Source of the DNA: Pelotomaculum sp. UBA3103
GTDB taxonomy: Bacteria > Bacillota > Desulfotomaculia > Desulfotomaculales > Pelotomaculaceae
DNA: 21,625 nt
Reading direction: 5' to 3'
Assembly: GCA_002365855.1 (NCBI GenBank)
Contig: DFAP01000002.1
Span: forward strand, 1-21,625
A program made the position numbers and the translations under genes. Position 1 is the stretch's first letter, and each line of letters starts with the position of its first letter. Of this stretch, positions 1 to 8,212 are shown one piece after another. The notes below the pieces were generated by a model. That model did not search any database and was not told the DNA's origin. It saw only the letters and a program-made list of their open reading frames with translations.

Positions 1-699
1 CATCATAAACGACAAGAAAAAGTGATACTGGCAGGCGGGCTGACAAAGCTGGGCCAATGGCGAAACAGCAGCACGAAGTTCTTTATTCCTGTAGAGGTAC
101 TGTCAAAAAAATTCCGCGGCAAATATCTGCACTACCTGAAGCAATGTATGCGCCAAGGCCTACTTAAGTTGCATGGAAATGCCCAAGAATACCAGAACCC
201 AAAGCTTTTCTCAGGTTTACTGGGTCAGTGTTATGCCCTGGACTGGTACACTTACACAAAAGAGACTTTTTCCGGTCCCCTGGCTGTCGTGCGATACCTG
301 GGAAGATACACGCACCGGGCTTGCCATATCCAACTACCGGATGGTCTCAATGGATCAGCATACGGTAACTATTACTGTAAGAGACCGTAAACGTGGCAGC
401 CAGACAAGGATTCTAACGCTAAAAGGCATTGAATTCATCCGGAGGTTTTGATGCATATACTTCCGAAAGGTTTTGTCAAAATCAGGCATTATGGGCTACT
501 TGCTAACCGGTACAAAAAGATAAAGCTTAAGCTGTGCAGAAAGCTAACCAGCAGTCCTTCCTGCAAACCAAAATATGAAGGCCTTAATACTATTGAGATC
601 CTCTGTGCTCTTGTAGGCAGGGATGTAACGGTTTGTCCGGTATGCGGGAAAGGCAAACTGCGGACGGTGTATTCGTTATCTCCAGGTGCTCCACCATGA
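1..699 (+). pseudogene. IS91-family transposase remnant (5' end cut by window edge, two frameshifts)
   Basis: C-terminal part of a Y2-type (rolling-circle) IS91 transposase. The frame is open from base 1. At 295-309 it encodes YLGRY, two tyrosines four residues apart, matching the catalytic tyrosine pair of this family, followed by THR. At about 319-322 one extra base moves the reading into the next frame, where AISNYR continues the expected motif. A second shift, one base missing at about 447-449, restores the first frame and gives the conserved stretch MHILPKGFVKIRHYGLLANR. A CxxC near the end (CPVCG) is the remains of a zinc-binding tail. The two shifts compensate each other but leave stops in frame, so the gene is very probably dead. 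N-terminal zinc finger and motif I lie outside the window. Family assignment is firm; activity is not expected. Confidence 0.85.
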
Positions 700-1149
700 T
701 GCTACTGAGATTAGATACATTACTTCAAAGACCCATTTGTGGGGAGGGGGAAGGTATGTCCAAATTAAGCTGGATTAATGAAAAAATATTCACGATCTGT
801 AAATAAAGAGGAATAAAATAGAAAAAAGCTAATATCTAAAGCCAGCAGCAAAAAATTGAAATCCCATAGACTTGAGCAGTCGCGACTTCGTTCTTCTGGG
901 CCAATCAATAATTTTGCGCATAAGGTTTAGATGCAAGGCATTGTTAAGGCTCAACGATCAGATAATACCTGACAGTTGAGCCTTATTTACGTGCAAAACT
1001 TCCGATTGATCCCTTGGAGAACCCTCCCCCTGTGCCCTTAATCGTGTACCCCTGTGCCCTTAATCGCCACGTTTATGGAATGCTGATAAATTTCAGAGGG
1101 TACCAGGGGTCAGGCACCCGACTTTTTAACATATTCCTCGTGCCGCATC
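700..1149. other. Gene-free stretch with hairpin and short repeats
   Basis: No convincing gene. It holds an imperfect hairpin at 945-985 (11-bp stem TAAGGCTCAAC/GTTGAGCCTTA, internal loop, then a 4-bp stem), which lacks a T-run and so is not a standard terminator. At 1027-1066 an 18-base unit (CCCCTGTGCCCTTAATCG) occurs twice, 22 bases apart. At 1098-1120 there is a short segment around GGGGTCAGGCACCC. The open frame covering this region in the plus strand has repeat-derived, low-complexity character and no ribosome binding site. Confidence 0.6.
1003..1044 (-). repeat. REP-like dispersed repeat, copy A
   Basis: On the minus strand the core reads GGGCACAGGGGGAGGGTTCTC (bases 1017-1037), closely resembling the copy at 8060-8081. 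Short inverted arms CGATT (1003-1007) and AATCG (1040-1044) flank it. The core type resembles repeats I associate with REP-associated tyrosine transposases in Firmicutes, but no such transposase is visible here. Confidence 0.5.
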
Positions 1150-1193
1150 GAACCCCTTTAAAGGCTCTATGTTTAGAGCCTTTAAAGGGGTTC
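1150..1193. terminator. Perfect 20-bp hairpin at the end of the permease gene
   Basis: Bases 1150-1169 and 1174-1193 are perfect reverse complements with a 4-base loop (TGTT). The right arm overlaps the last codons and stop of the minus-strand permease gene. In the plus direction the stem is followed by TTCTTTT; in the minus direction there is no T-run. It probably ends or stabilises the permease transcript, and could also stop transcripts from the left. Terminator function is inferred from position and stem strength. Confidence 0.6.
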
Positions 1194-3264
1194 TTTTGCC
1201 GGGGCAAAATGCTCCTTAACAAAAGCGGGCGCATCAGCTTCGGAAAAGAATCCAGAAATATAGCTACCGTTATTTAGCTGAAAAACCACTTTATATGCCG
1301 CCTGTTCACTGTTTGAAATATAATGACGTAAACACAGCTCCAGTTTTTCCGTTTCAGTGATCTTTAGAATGCCAGGTTTTTTTTCTAATTCAAGAATAGT
1401 CTCTTGGTTTATGATAACCGGCTCCGCCTTCTTATTATCCAAATCCTGTTTGTTAAGGTCAGGATCCTTGTCTACGATCGCACTGGCGATGTCTTCGCCT
1501 GGAAGCAGCCTGGCCTGATAATATTTCTCGCTTTCTTTGAGCCACTGTTCGAAATTCAGATATGATTTTTTCCAGTCCAGGTGGACTGTGCGATTATTTT
1601 TCAAAAGGATGGAGATGTGAGCCCAGGGAGGTCTCAGGTCCATATTTTTCATTTCTTCATAAGTCTCTTCATAAATATCGCTCTGCAAGGCTGCCACGGC
1701 CTGCGCAATGAACTCCGGATCAACGATGCGTACGTTTTTATTTGTATCGAAGGTATTAATTTCGATTAGGTCCACATCAGCAAGATTTATGCTGAGAATT
1801 CTATTATGCAGTTCCTTGTATTCCAGCGATTCATAAATGAGTTTTAATTTATCTGCATACTCCGGCGCGGATATCTCATACTGCCGATAGATATGGCAGC
1901 CGTTTTCCAGTTCATAGGCCAGGCAGATCCTCTCGGAATCTCTCGTGCGTTTAGATAAGAAGGTTTCTTTTTTATCCAATCGATTAGCGACTATTTTCTG
2001 ATGCAGCGAATAAATAGCGGCCATATTATCTCTTTCGGTAAATATGGCCTTGACAGGGGAATCATATTCACTGCCGCCATAAGCTTGCGCATTCGTTGCT
2101 TGCACATAGTTTAAAGCGTAAAAGAAATTATCCATGTAGATGCTTTTCACTTCGCTGAGCTCAGGCAACCTTTTCTCATAACCGGTAAAATCGTAATGAA
2201 ACAGACCAATCAATCCGATCATAGCCAGGGCATAAATACCATAACCCTTAATGCGCCGCCACTGAAAAACCTGCAGGGATTTGTTCAGCAGGATTTCCAT
2301 CAGGAAATAGGCCAGTAAGGAGCCCAAAAAGTAACCGAAATATGTCCAACCAAGACTGCCTTGGTCACTATAAAAATAACTGCCGAGCAGCAACATAAAG
2401 CAAAAGGTGACTGAGTACTTGAAAATAGGGCGCAGTACATCGAAAGTAATAGCATTGCCGGCCGTTTCTATGTGACGCCGCTGATAGAGATACCTGCCCA
2501 AAAAAAACAACGCGAAGCTGCTTAACAGATAAACCACGATTTCACCATGCGGAATAGGATTTATAGAGATTTCAGTCAGCCTAATCAGGGGAGAAAGCTT
2601 GTCTATTTTCCCGAAATAAAAGTCATATGGGAAACCGAAAATGTACCTGCTCATGTTATGCAGCAGCAACAGTGACAGCCCGCTGGGCAGAAGAAGGAAA
2701 ATATAGCTTAAAGCGCCCTGTATGGTGGTCATGCCGGTAACCATTCCGGAGGCCACACTCGTCATAAATAAAAGCAGATTAATCAGCAGGCTGATAAATA
2801 GCCAGGCTAGTATATCTGTACCATTTACATGTTCAATCCCCAGTCTGGCCACCAGCGCCCAGGAAATCAACGCAGTGAGGATAAGCGGCACAAACAGGAA
2901 AATAATACCTGCCAGAACATGCGTATTATGAAGGGTTTCCCGCTTGACAGGCAATGTATGCGCCATATCTGCCGCCCGGCTGTCCTGCTAGATATCGAAA
3001 CAGCAGCAGGCCGGTCAATACGGGGACAAGGATCAACGACATTACATGTAATAGCGATGAATTGGTATCAAACTGAAATATGCGCAAATACGTGTACGCG
3101 TTATTTATCGTAACAACTTCCAGTTTATTGTGCAGCATAAATACTTTCAGTGGAACACTTAAAAGCAGTACCAGGAGATATCCGGCGCCGATCCAGGTAA
3201 ATCTTTTAAAATCGTTGAGCAGGATACCTCCATTAATAAAGGATGTTTTTGATTTCATAACCAT
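1182..3264 (-). pseudogene. ABC transporter permease, YtrC/D-like (DUF6449-type), one frameshift
   Basis: Large integral membrane component of the GntR-ABC cassette. The start at 3264 (ATG GTT ATG, preceded by GGGGGA) overlaps the end of the ATPase gene by about 32 bases. The first frame encodes the N-terminus and two membrane helices up to FRYL, then a single extra base near 2985-2995 breaks it. The other frame continues directly with QDSRAADMAHTLP and on for about 590 residues: at least seven further hydrophobic helices to about residue 250 of that frame, then a long soluble C-terminal region. That layout resembles Bacillus YtrC/YtrD proteins carrying DUF6449, which is my best assignment. 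Everything downstream of the shift is intact, so this is either a recent mutation or a sequencing error. If functional, it would form the membrane channel partner of the ATPase at 3233-4132. Confidence 0.75.
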
Positions 3265-4132
3265 GATCCCCCATTTCATATATGAATATTTCCTCCAGGG
3301 TGAGCGGCAGGATATCCAGGACTGCAGGATGGTAAGACTGCATGCTCCTGATGATATCTTCATATACACCTCGCACGATTAAAATCAGCACGCTGCCTCT
3401 TTTTTCCTGGTAAAGCGCCGGCATGTCTTGCAGCAGGGTAGGGGGTACATCGCCGCTAAAGGCTATTTGAATCTTATGCACGTCTGCTTTAAGATCGTCT
3501 AAGTCCTTCTGAATTAGCATTTCCCCCTGGTGCAATATGCCGATATTGTCGCAAATATCTTCCAGGTCACGTAAATTGTGGGAAGAAATCATGACAGTCA
3601 TTTCTCTTTCAGCCACATCCTGGATGATAAGGTTCTTCACTTTTTGCCGCATCACCGGGTCCAATCCGTCGATGGGCTCGTCCAGGATCATAACATCCGG
3701 CATCAGAGCCAAGCTCATCCAAAAGGCGATTTGGCGCTGCATCCCCTTGGAAAGAGTTTTTATGCGCCGTTTGACCTCGATATTAAATACGCTCCTGAGT
3801 TTTTCAAAACGGGCCTGATTCCATTGAGGGTATATCCCCGCATGGAAATGAGCCACATCTTGGACGGAGAAGTTGGGAAAAAAATACAGAAGATCAGGAA
3901 TAAAAGCCGTCCGAGTTTTGATGGCGTCGTTTTCAAATACAGGCTGCGAATCTATCGTGAGGGCGCCTGAATTCTGCCTGTAAATACCGGCCAGGAGCTT
4001 TAAAAGTGTCGTTTTCCCTGCTCCGTTGGAACCGACCAGACCGTATATAGAGCCCTTATGTACCGACAGGCTTACATCCTTAAGCGCTTCCAGCTCCTGG
4101 AATTGCTTGCTGACCCCTTCTACCTCAATCAT
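3233..4132 (-). CDS. ABC transporter ATP-binding protein, YtrB/BcrA type
   Basis: A 299-residue cytoplasmic ATPase that should energise the adjacent permease. Walker A is GSNGAGKTT (about residues 35-43), the signature is LSKGMQRQ, Walker B is VMILDEP followed by a D-loop (GLDP), and the switch histidine is in SSHNL. The last 80 or so residues form an accessory C-terminal domain typical of BcrA/YtrB-like exporters. The start ATG overlaps the regulator stop by eight bases (ATGATTGA) and is preceded by GGAGGTAAC, so the two genes are translationally coupled. The 3' end overlaps the permease start. All catalytic motifs are intact. Substrate is unknown; relatives act in envelope stress, acetoin or peptide antibiotic responses. 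Confidence 0.9.
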   Translation of the reverse strand: MIEVEGVSKQFQELEALKDVSLSVHKGSIYGLVGSNGAGKTTLLKLLAGIYRQNSGALTIDSQPVFENDAIKTRTAFIPDLLYFFPNFSVQDVAHFHAGIYPQWNQARFEKLRSVFNIEVKRRIKTLSKGMQRQIAFWMSLALMPDVMILDEPIDGLDPVMRQKVKNLIIQDVAEREMTVMISSHNLRDLEDICDNIGILHQGEMLIQKDLDDLKADVHKIQIAFSGDVPPTLLQDMPALYQEKRGSVLILIVRGVYEDIIRSMQSYHPAVLDILPLTLEEIFIYEMGDHGYEIKNILY

Positions 4133-4514
4133 CTACGTTACCTCCTTCATCTTTAAATAACTGCGTTTTAATCCGGGTGATAATTTCCTGAGGGGGAGCG
4201 CCCAGATAGCGCATTTCCGTTACAATTATCGAGAGCTCTTTTTCCAGAATTCGCAGCCGGGCAGCGTTATTACCGGGAACAGCGGGTCTGACAAAACTGC
4301 CTTTGCCGGGAACGGAATAGATATAGCCGCGGTGTTCAAGTTCCCGGTAGGCCTTCTGGATGGTATTGGGATTAATGGTCAATTCACCGGCCAACACCCG
4401 TACGGTCGGTAATTGCTCATCAGGTTTCAGTACATTGTTTATGATCAGTTCTTTGATTTTCTCAACCAGTTGTTCATACATAGGCGCACGACTTCGCAGG
4501 TCCAGTTCAAACAT
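4125..4514 (-). CDS. GntR-family transcriptional regulator, YtrA subfamily
   Basis: A 129-residue repressor-type protein with an N-terminal winged helix-turn-helix (about residues 10-75, core LPTVRVLAGELTINPNTIQK, wing GYIYSVPGKGSFV) and a short helical tail of about 50 residues, the length expected for the YtrA subfamily, which lacks the large ligand domain of other GntR proteins. I chose ATG at 4514 because AGGAGG lies six bases upstream; a GTG two codons earlier is also open. It is the first gene of the GntR-ATPase-permease operon. A perfect palindrome overlaps the transcription start region, so autorepression relieved by an envelope signal is likely. Function by family; ligand unknown. 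Confidence 0.9.
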   Translation of the reverse strand: MFELDLRSRAPMYEQLVEKIKELIINNVLKPDEQLPTVRVLAGELTINPNTIQKAYRELEHRGYIYSVPGKGSFVRPAVPGNNAARLRILEKELSIIVTEMRYLGAPPQEIITRIKTQLFKDEGGNVDD

Positions 4515-4531
4515 AGACACCCTCCTTTCAA

Positions 4532-4566
4532 TACTAACTGTACTAATATAAATAGTACAGTTAGTA
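4532..4566. promoter_or_regulatory. Operator palindrome for the first GntR/ABC operon
   Basis: Perfect 13-bp inverted repeat, TACTAACTGTACT at 4532-4544 and AGTACAGTTAGTA at 4554-4566, with a 9-base AT spacer. Its core is ACTGTA-N13-TACAGT (4537-4561). It sits immediately downstream of the -10 box and covers about +1 to +35, a position suited to repression by the GntR protein encoded next to it. Confidence 0.8.
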
Positions 4567-4573
4567 CGGGAAT

Positions 4574-4603
4574 ATTATATACCCTTCATTTTGCATTTGT
4601 AAA
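4574..4603 (-). promoter_or_regulatory. Sigma-A promoter of the first GntR/ABC operon
   Basis: On the minus strand TTTACA (4598-4603) and a perfect TATAAT (4574-4579) are separated by 18 bases. Transcription should start near 4567, at the edge of the operator palindrome, giving a leader of about 50 bases before the regulator start codon. Confidence 0.75.
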
Positions 4604-4937
4604 GTTAAAAAATAGATTTTTATACAAAAAATTTAACTGCTATGTCCATAAGTAAGAGCTGGATTTAATCCGGCCCATCCTTGAGCACACCAGTTGCTGT
4701 AAATTAGCTGTTTGTTTTTCGATAAGGAAAATATGTTTGGAGATATTAGCCCGGCCCACAATATGGTATTATCAGATAATGAGGTATATGTTGAGAACTA
4801 AGAGATTTTCTCTCCGGTGGCTGGGGTATGAAGATGAGTTATTCTGGCAGACTGTTAAGTATTCTTTTTTGCATTGAAGCCCGGCGAACGGACGAAGTAA
4901 TTTATAATAATTTGCCTAATATAGAGGGGAGATCAAT
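4604..4937. other. Gene-free intergenic stretch
   Basis: Between the divergent regulator promoter and the hydrolase pseudogene. Only a 22-codon open frame at 4733-4801 with a modest AAGGA upstream is seen; its sequence is not recognisable. The bases before 4930 carry AGAGGGGAG, a good ribosome binding site for the hydrolase. No strong hairpin was found. Confidence 0.4.
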
Positions 4938-6003
4938 ATTAAGTTAACAAAAATAGCTGTACTTATTATAATATTAATATTTATTCTATTAATTATAGCA
5001 ATGGACAATTTAAAAGGCGGTTCAACCAGACCGATTGAGGATAGTATGGGAAATATAATACCGGAAAGTATTGTCTCATTAGAAAAAGTTACGCTAGGCG
5101 ATATGGATCAGTGGATATTGATCCGGGGAAATAATATTAAAAACCCGGTTTTGTTATGGCTGCATGGCGGGCCCGGAGCTGCCCAGATGCCGGTGGCCCA
5201 TTACTTTAATGGAGCATTGGAAGAGGGTTTCATCGTAGCTCACTGGGATCAACGTGGCGCCGGGAAGTCAAATCCTCTGGATTTTGATGAGCAAACAATG
5301 ACCTTTGAACAATTTCTCACCGATGCTCACGAATTAACACAGTATCTAAAAAAACCGTTTCAATAAAGAAAAAATCTACCTGGTAGGACATTCCTGGGGT
5401 TCCCAGTTAGGCAGTGGATTGGTGTACGCTTATCCGTATGATTACTATGCTTATGTGGCAGTAAGCCAGGTTGTAGACAGTAATTTAAGTGCTGAGATTG
5501 CGCATGCCTGGCTATTGGAGAAAATCAAAAAAAGTGGAAATCAGAAAAACCTTGAGCTTTTGGAGAAATTGGGATCGCCTCCATTTACCGATCATAAAAA
5601 ATACGTAAAGTTTGCCGGGATGGTAGATTCTTAAGGAGGCGGCATGGATGTAAGTATGGGTAAACTGGCCTGGATTGCCATGGGTTCTCCCGAATATAGT
5701 TTGCGCGACTATATCGGCTGGCTCAGGGGTGCAACAAGAGGTAGTGGTCCCATGTGGGACATTTCTCGATCTTTCAAATTGATCGATGAAGTTCCGGAAT
5801 TACTTTTGCCTGTTTATTTTTTCTCCGGCAGGAATGACTATAACACTCCTCTGCAGTTAGTAGAACAATACATTAAAATGCTCAATGCCCCAATAGGCAA
5901 ACAACTGGTGATATTTGAAGAATCGGCTCACGCCCCGTTTATGGGAGAACCGGAGAAGTTTAATCAGGAAATGGTGCGTGTAAAAAATGAAACGCACCGG
6001 TAG
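4938..6003 (+). pseudogene. Alpha/beta hydrolase (proline iminopeptidase-like), broken
   Basis: Remains of an alpha/beta-fold hydrolase. Order of motifs: an N-terminal hydrophobic anchor (4938-5000), the oxyanion motif LHGGPG (about 5159), the region GHWDQRGAGKS-like (AHWDQRGAGKS, about 5239), the nucleophile elbow GHSWG with its serine codon at 5392-5394, a late acid region SGRNDYNTP and the histidine in ESAHAPF. HGGPG is typical of prolyl aminopeptidase relatives. Three lesions: the anchor has no ATG and would start at ATT (4938) seven bases after GAGGGGAG; one extra base at about 5349-5356 shifts the frame before the nucleophile; and a TAA at 5632-5634 interrupts an otherwise continuous frame where a tyrosine codon would fit. 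The ATG at 5001 would give only a 121-residue fragment. No function is expected now. Confidence 0.8.
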
Positions 6004-6242
6004 AAGCTGATTTTGATGACTTTTTAGCGGATAAATACGAAGGCAGACGAAAAGATATCTGTATTAATAAAGTAGAAATTAGCTTATCAATTAGACAAGT
6101 TGATAAAATTACAGGTGTCAATAGATGTATTGTTAATAAGCATAAAAAGTTTATCATTGTTAGCAGGGTTAGCTTTTTATTTGCAGAAATTTATCCTGTA
6201 CTTGTTTACATTTGTCTAATCTGGCAGAAAACAGATTAGAAA
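5991..6242 (+). other. Open stretch without a start codon
   Basis: A frame of about 80 codons with no stop runs from just after a TGA at 5988-5990 to a TAG at 6238-6240, beginning NAPVEADFDDFLADKYEGRR. It has no plausible start or ribosome binding site. The first 20 residues look protein-like and may be a gene fragment; the rest is AT-rich and could be open by chance. I do not recognise it. Confidence 0.25.
6215..6240. promoter_or_regulatory. Inverted repeat upstream of the orphan membrane protein gene
   Basis: TCTAATCTG (6215-6223) and CAGATTAGA (6232-6240) form a perfect 9-bp inverted repeat with an 8-base spacer, about 50 bases before the start codon at 6292. No T-run follows. Position and size suit a repressor operator or an attenuating hairpin; which one cannot be told from sequence alone. 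Confidence 0.4.
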
Positions 6243-6291
6243 CGGATGGTTATGCCTTGAGGTTATTTATTAAGAGAGGAGTAAACTGAGG

Positions 6292-6828
6292 ATGAGGAAA
6301 CTGTTCAGACCGGAAATTGAGGCCATCGGCGCCCAGAGGGCGGCAGCTATCGTTAACGACGCGCTCAGGGAAGCTGAAAATTTTAAAGAGGAGGATATTT
6401 ACGTACAGCTGGGAACCGCTTTAGCAGGTATGGGTTTAAGTCCCGAAAAGGATGCGGGCGTGGAGTACCTGCTCAAGCCGGCGGGGGGTCTGGACTTTAA
6501 AATATCTCCCCTGTATTCAATGGTAGCGCTAACAAAAGCTGTGTCTGAACCGATGGAACGTGAAGACGCCGAGAAACAGGGAAAGGATTTCTGGGAGGTG
6601 TTCCGGCAAAAGGCGCGGGAAGCCGTCTGCAGCGACGAGGGTTTATTGAAGCTCATCAAAGACGCAAAAGTAAAAGAAGCCCTTGAAGCAGCCCTGCCGG
6701 CTATTCTTGCCATACTTGGCATGGCTTCCCTGTGGATACCGGTGGTAACGGCCATGGTCACAGGACTGTTGATGCTGATCGTGAAAATTGGCCTGGATTC
6801 TTTCTGCGAAATCGGTGCCGGTTGTTGA
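6292..6828 (+). CDS. Hypothetical protein with C-terminal membrane hairpin
   Basis: A 178-residue protein that I do not recognise. Residues 1-125 are charged and mostly helical, with no signal peptide. Residues about 130-168 form two hydrophobic segments (PAILAILGMASLWIPV, then AMVTGLLMLIVKIGL), ending in FCEIGAGC with a C-terminal cysteine. The arrangement, a soluble domain in front of a tail-anchored helical hairpin, would place the bulk of the protein in the cytoplasm. ATG at 6292 is preceded by AGAGGAG about 12 bases upstream and by TGAGG directly adjacent. The gene stands alone, with an inverted repeat upstream and a perfect palindrome downstream, and lies between two pseudogenes. Role unknown. 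Confidence 0.7.
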   Translation: MRKLFRPEIEAIGAQRAAAIVNDALREAENFKEEDIYVQLGTALAGMGLSPEKDAGVEYLLKPAGGLDFKISPLYSMVALTKAVSEPMEREDAEKQGKDFWEVFRQKAREAVCSDEGLLKLIKDAKVKEALEAALPAILAILGMASLWIPVVTAMVTGLLMLIVKIGLDSFCEIGAGC

Positions 6829-6872
6829 ATTGAATAAATTTTTTAGCCAAGATTACAGTATCAATAACTTAG

Positions 6873-6906
6873 TATCTGAGGTTACTGGTACCAGTAACCT
6901 CAGATA
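6873..6906. terminator. 34-bp perfect palindrome after the orphan gene
   Basis: TATCTGAGGTTACTGGT and its exact reverse complement meet without a spacer (axis between 6889 and 6890), 45 bases after the stop at 6828. In RNA it would form a strong hairpin with a small loop around GGTACC. No T-run follows on either side, so Rho-independent termination is uncertain; a protein binding site is the alternative. Confidence 0.5.
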
Positions 6907-7237
6907 GTATAACACCTTTATTCGATGACAAGAATGACAGAAATATATGTGTCTTTAAATCACTAACTATCTAATGTATTCAATCATCTAATTAGACATC
7001 CATGCCGCTAACGCGGCACCGGCAGAGGATGAAAATGGAACTACAAAGAATCTCTTTCTTACGGCTGGCGAAGGGAGGTTGTGTCAACTTGGTGCTGAGA
7101 GCCCGTTAATTAGACAGACCCCGGCGACCAGGTGCACCACAGATTGTTGCTCCCAACTGGGAAGCACGCAGGATAGAATAATCATTGATAGTTGTTGCAC
7201 CAGCCCTTCAATTTAATTGCCGTAGAAGGAGTAACAG
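6907..7237 (+). other. Left flank of the IS110 remnant, possible bridge RNA region
   Basis: No gene. The last 200 or so bases before the transposase start are GC-richer and rich in short complementary segments (for example GCCGC/GCGGC at 7003-7016), then AGAAGGAG as ribosome binding site at 7224-7231. IS110-group elements carry a structured guide (bridge) RNA in the noncoding segment upstream of the transposase, so a decayed copy would lie here. That is inferred from the family, not demonstrated. Confidence 0.35.
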
Positions 7238-8033
7238 ATGGAAGTTGTATACAGCCACTGCTGCGGCCTTGACGTTCATAAAAAGATTGTCGTGGCCTGT
7301 GTTGTCACTCCTGAGGAGAAAGAGATTCGTACATTTTAAACGATGACAGATGACCCCGGGAAATCAACCGCATTCAAAAGGTTCTTGAAGGAGCCAACAT
7401 TAAGTTGTCTTCTGTCGCCAGCGACGTATTGGGCAAATCTGGCCGCGCTATGATTGAAGCAATAATTGCCGGTGAGGAAGACCCCGAAATCCTTTCCGAG
7501 TTAGCAAAGCGCAGTCTCAAGAAAAAGAAGCCGGAATTACAGCGGGCACTTAATGGTTTAATTGGGCAACAACAAAAGCTAATGCTTAAAACTCAACTCG
7601 TCACATCGACTTTCTGGCAGACGAAATCAAAAAGCTGGACGAAGAGATCAAGGAGCGAATGCTCCCTTTTGACGAAGACCTGGAGCTGTTGGACACAATT
7701 CTCGGAGTGGGCCAGCGCACGGCTGAACAAATTTTAGCCGAAATAGGAACCGATATGAACCAATTCCCTTCCGCTGCTCATATGTGTTCGTGGGCAGGGC
7801 TGTCTCCAGGAAACAATGAAAGCGCCGGAAAACGAAAGTCGGGACGAACGCGCAAAGGTAATAAGAAACTGAGGAGCGCGCTGGTAGAGGCAGCCAGAGC
7901 TGCCGGCCGAACCAAGAATACCTATTTATCCAGTCAGTATCACCGTCTTTCAGCAAGACGTGGATAGAACCGGGCTGCTGTTGCAGTTGCCCATAGTATC
8001 TTGACCATTGCCTATTACATTTGCACATTGTAA
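7238..8033 (+). pseudogene. IS110/IS116/IS902-family transposase, heavily decayed
   Basis: The start encodes SHCCGLDVHKKIVVACVVTP, the DEDD-type N-terminal motif of IS110 transposases. A TAA follows at 7337-7339. At about 7355-7361 the sequence jumps from TMTDD to EINRIQKVLEGANIKLSSVA, which skips most of the catalytic domain (roughly 100 codons) and changes frame. The C-terminal transposase_20 domain then follows: a one-base loss near 7597 shifts the frame before HIDFLADEIKKLDEEIKER, and the conserved run LGVGQRTAEQILAEIG, SWAGLSPGNNESAGKRKSGR and the serine region are readable. A TAG at 7965-7967 replaces a lysine codon, after which NRAAVAVAHSILTIAYY continues in frame to TAA at 8031. Four independent lesions make this a clear fossil. 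Confidence 0.9.
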
Positions 8034-8055
8034 GAAAGGTATAAAACATGGAAGC

Positions 8056-8088
8056 ACACGAGAACGGTCCCCCTGTGTCCCTGCGTGT
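8056..8088 (-). repeat. REP-like dispersed repeat, copy B
   Basis: Minus-strand core GGGACACAGGGGGACCGTTCTC (bases 8060-8081), flanked by short inverted arms ACACG (8056-8060) and CGTGT (8084-8088). It follows directly after the IS110 fossil. Confidence 0.6.
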
Positions 8089-8212
8089 ATCACTACGGGA
8101 AAGTTAATCTCATTTAAGAAACAGCTTTTTTTAGAAGGAATTATGACAGAAATGTGGTATTTCAACAAACAGCTAAAAAAAACTATTTTTGAGACGAGCA
8201 GCAGGTGAAATG

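Noticed and set aside
945..985. Hairpin as a terminator of the IS91 remnant
   Set aside because: No T-run follows, and it is about 250 bases from the gene end; it may instead belong to the element's end, which I cannot show.
1027..1066. Tandem 18-base units as a CRISPR array
   Set aside because: Only two copies 22 bases apart with a 4-base gap; no array and no cas genes.
4733..4801. A 22-codon frame between the GntR operon and the hydrolase remnant
   Set aside because: Only a weak ribosome binding site and no recognisable content; too short to support.
7648..8049. A 133-codon frame on the minus strand
   Set aside because: It lies antisense to the conserved C-terminal domain of the IS110 transposase, whose frame is clearly the real one.
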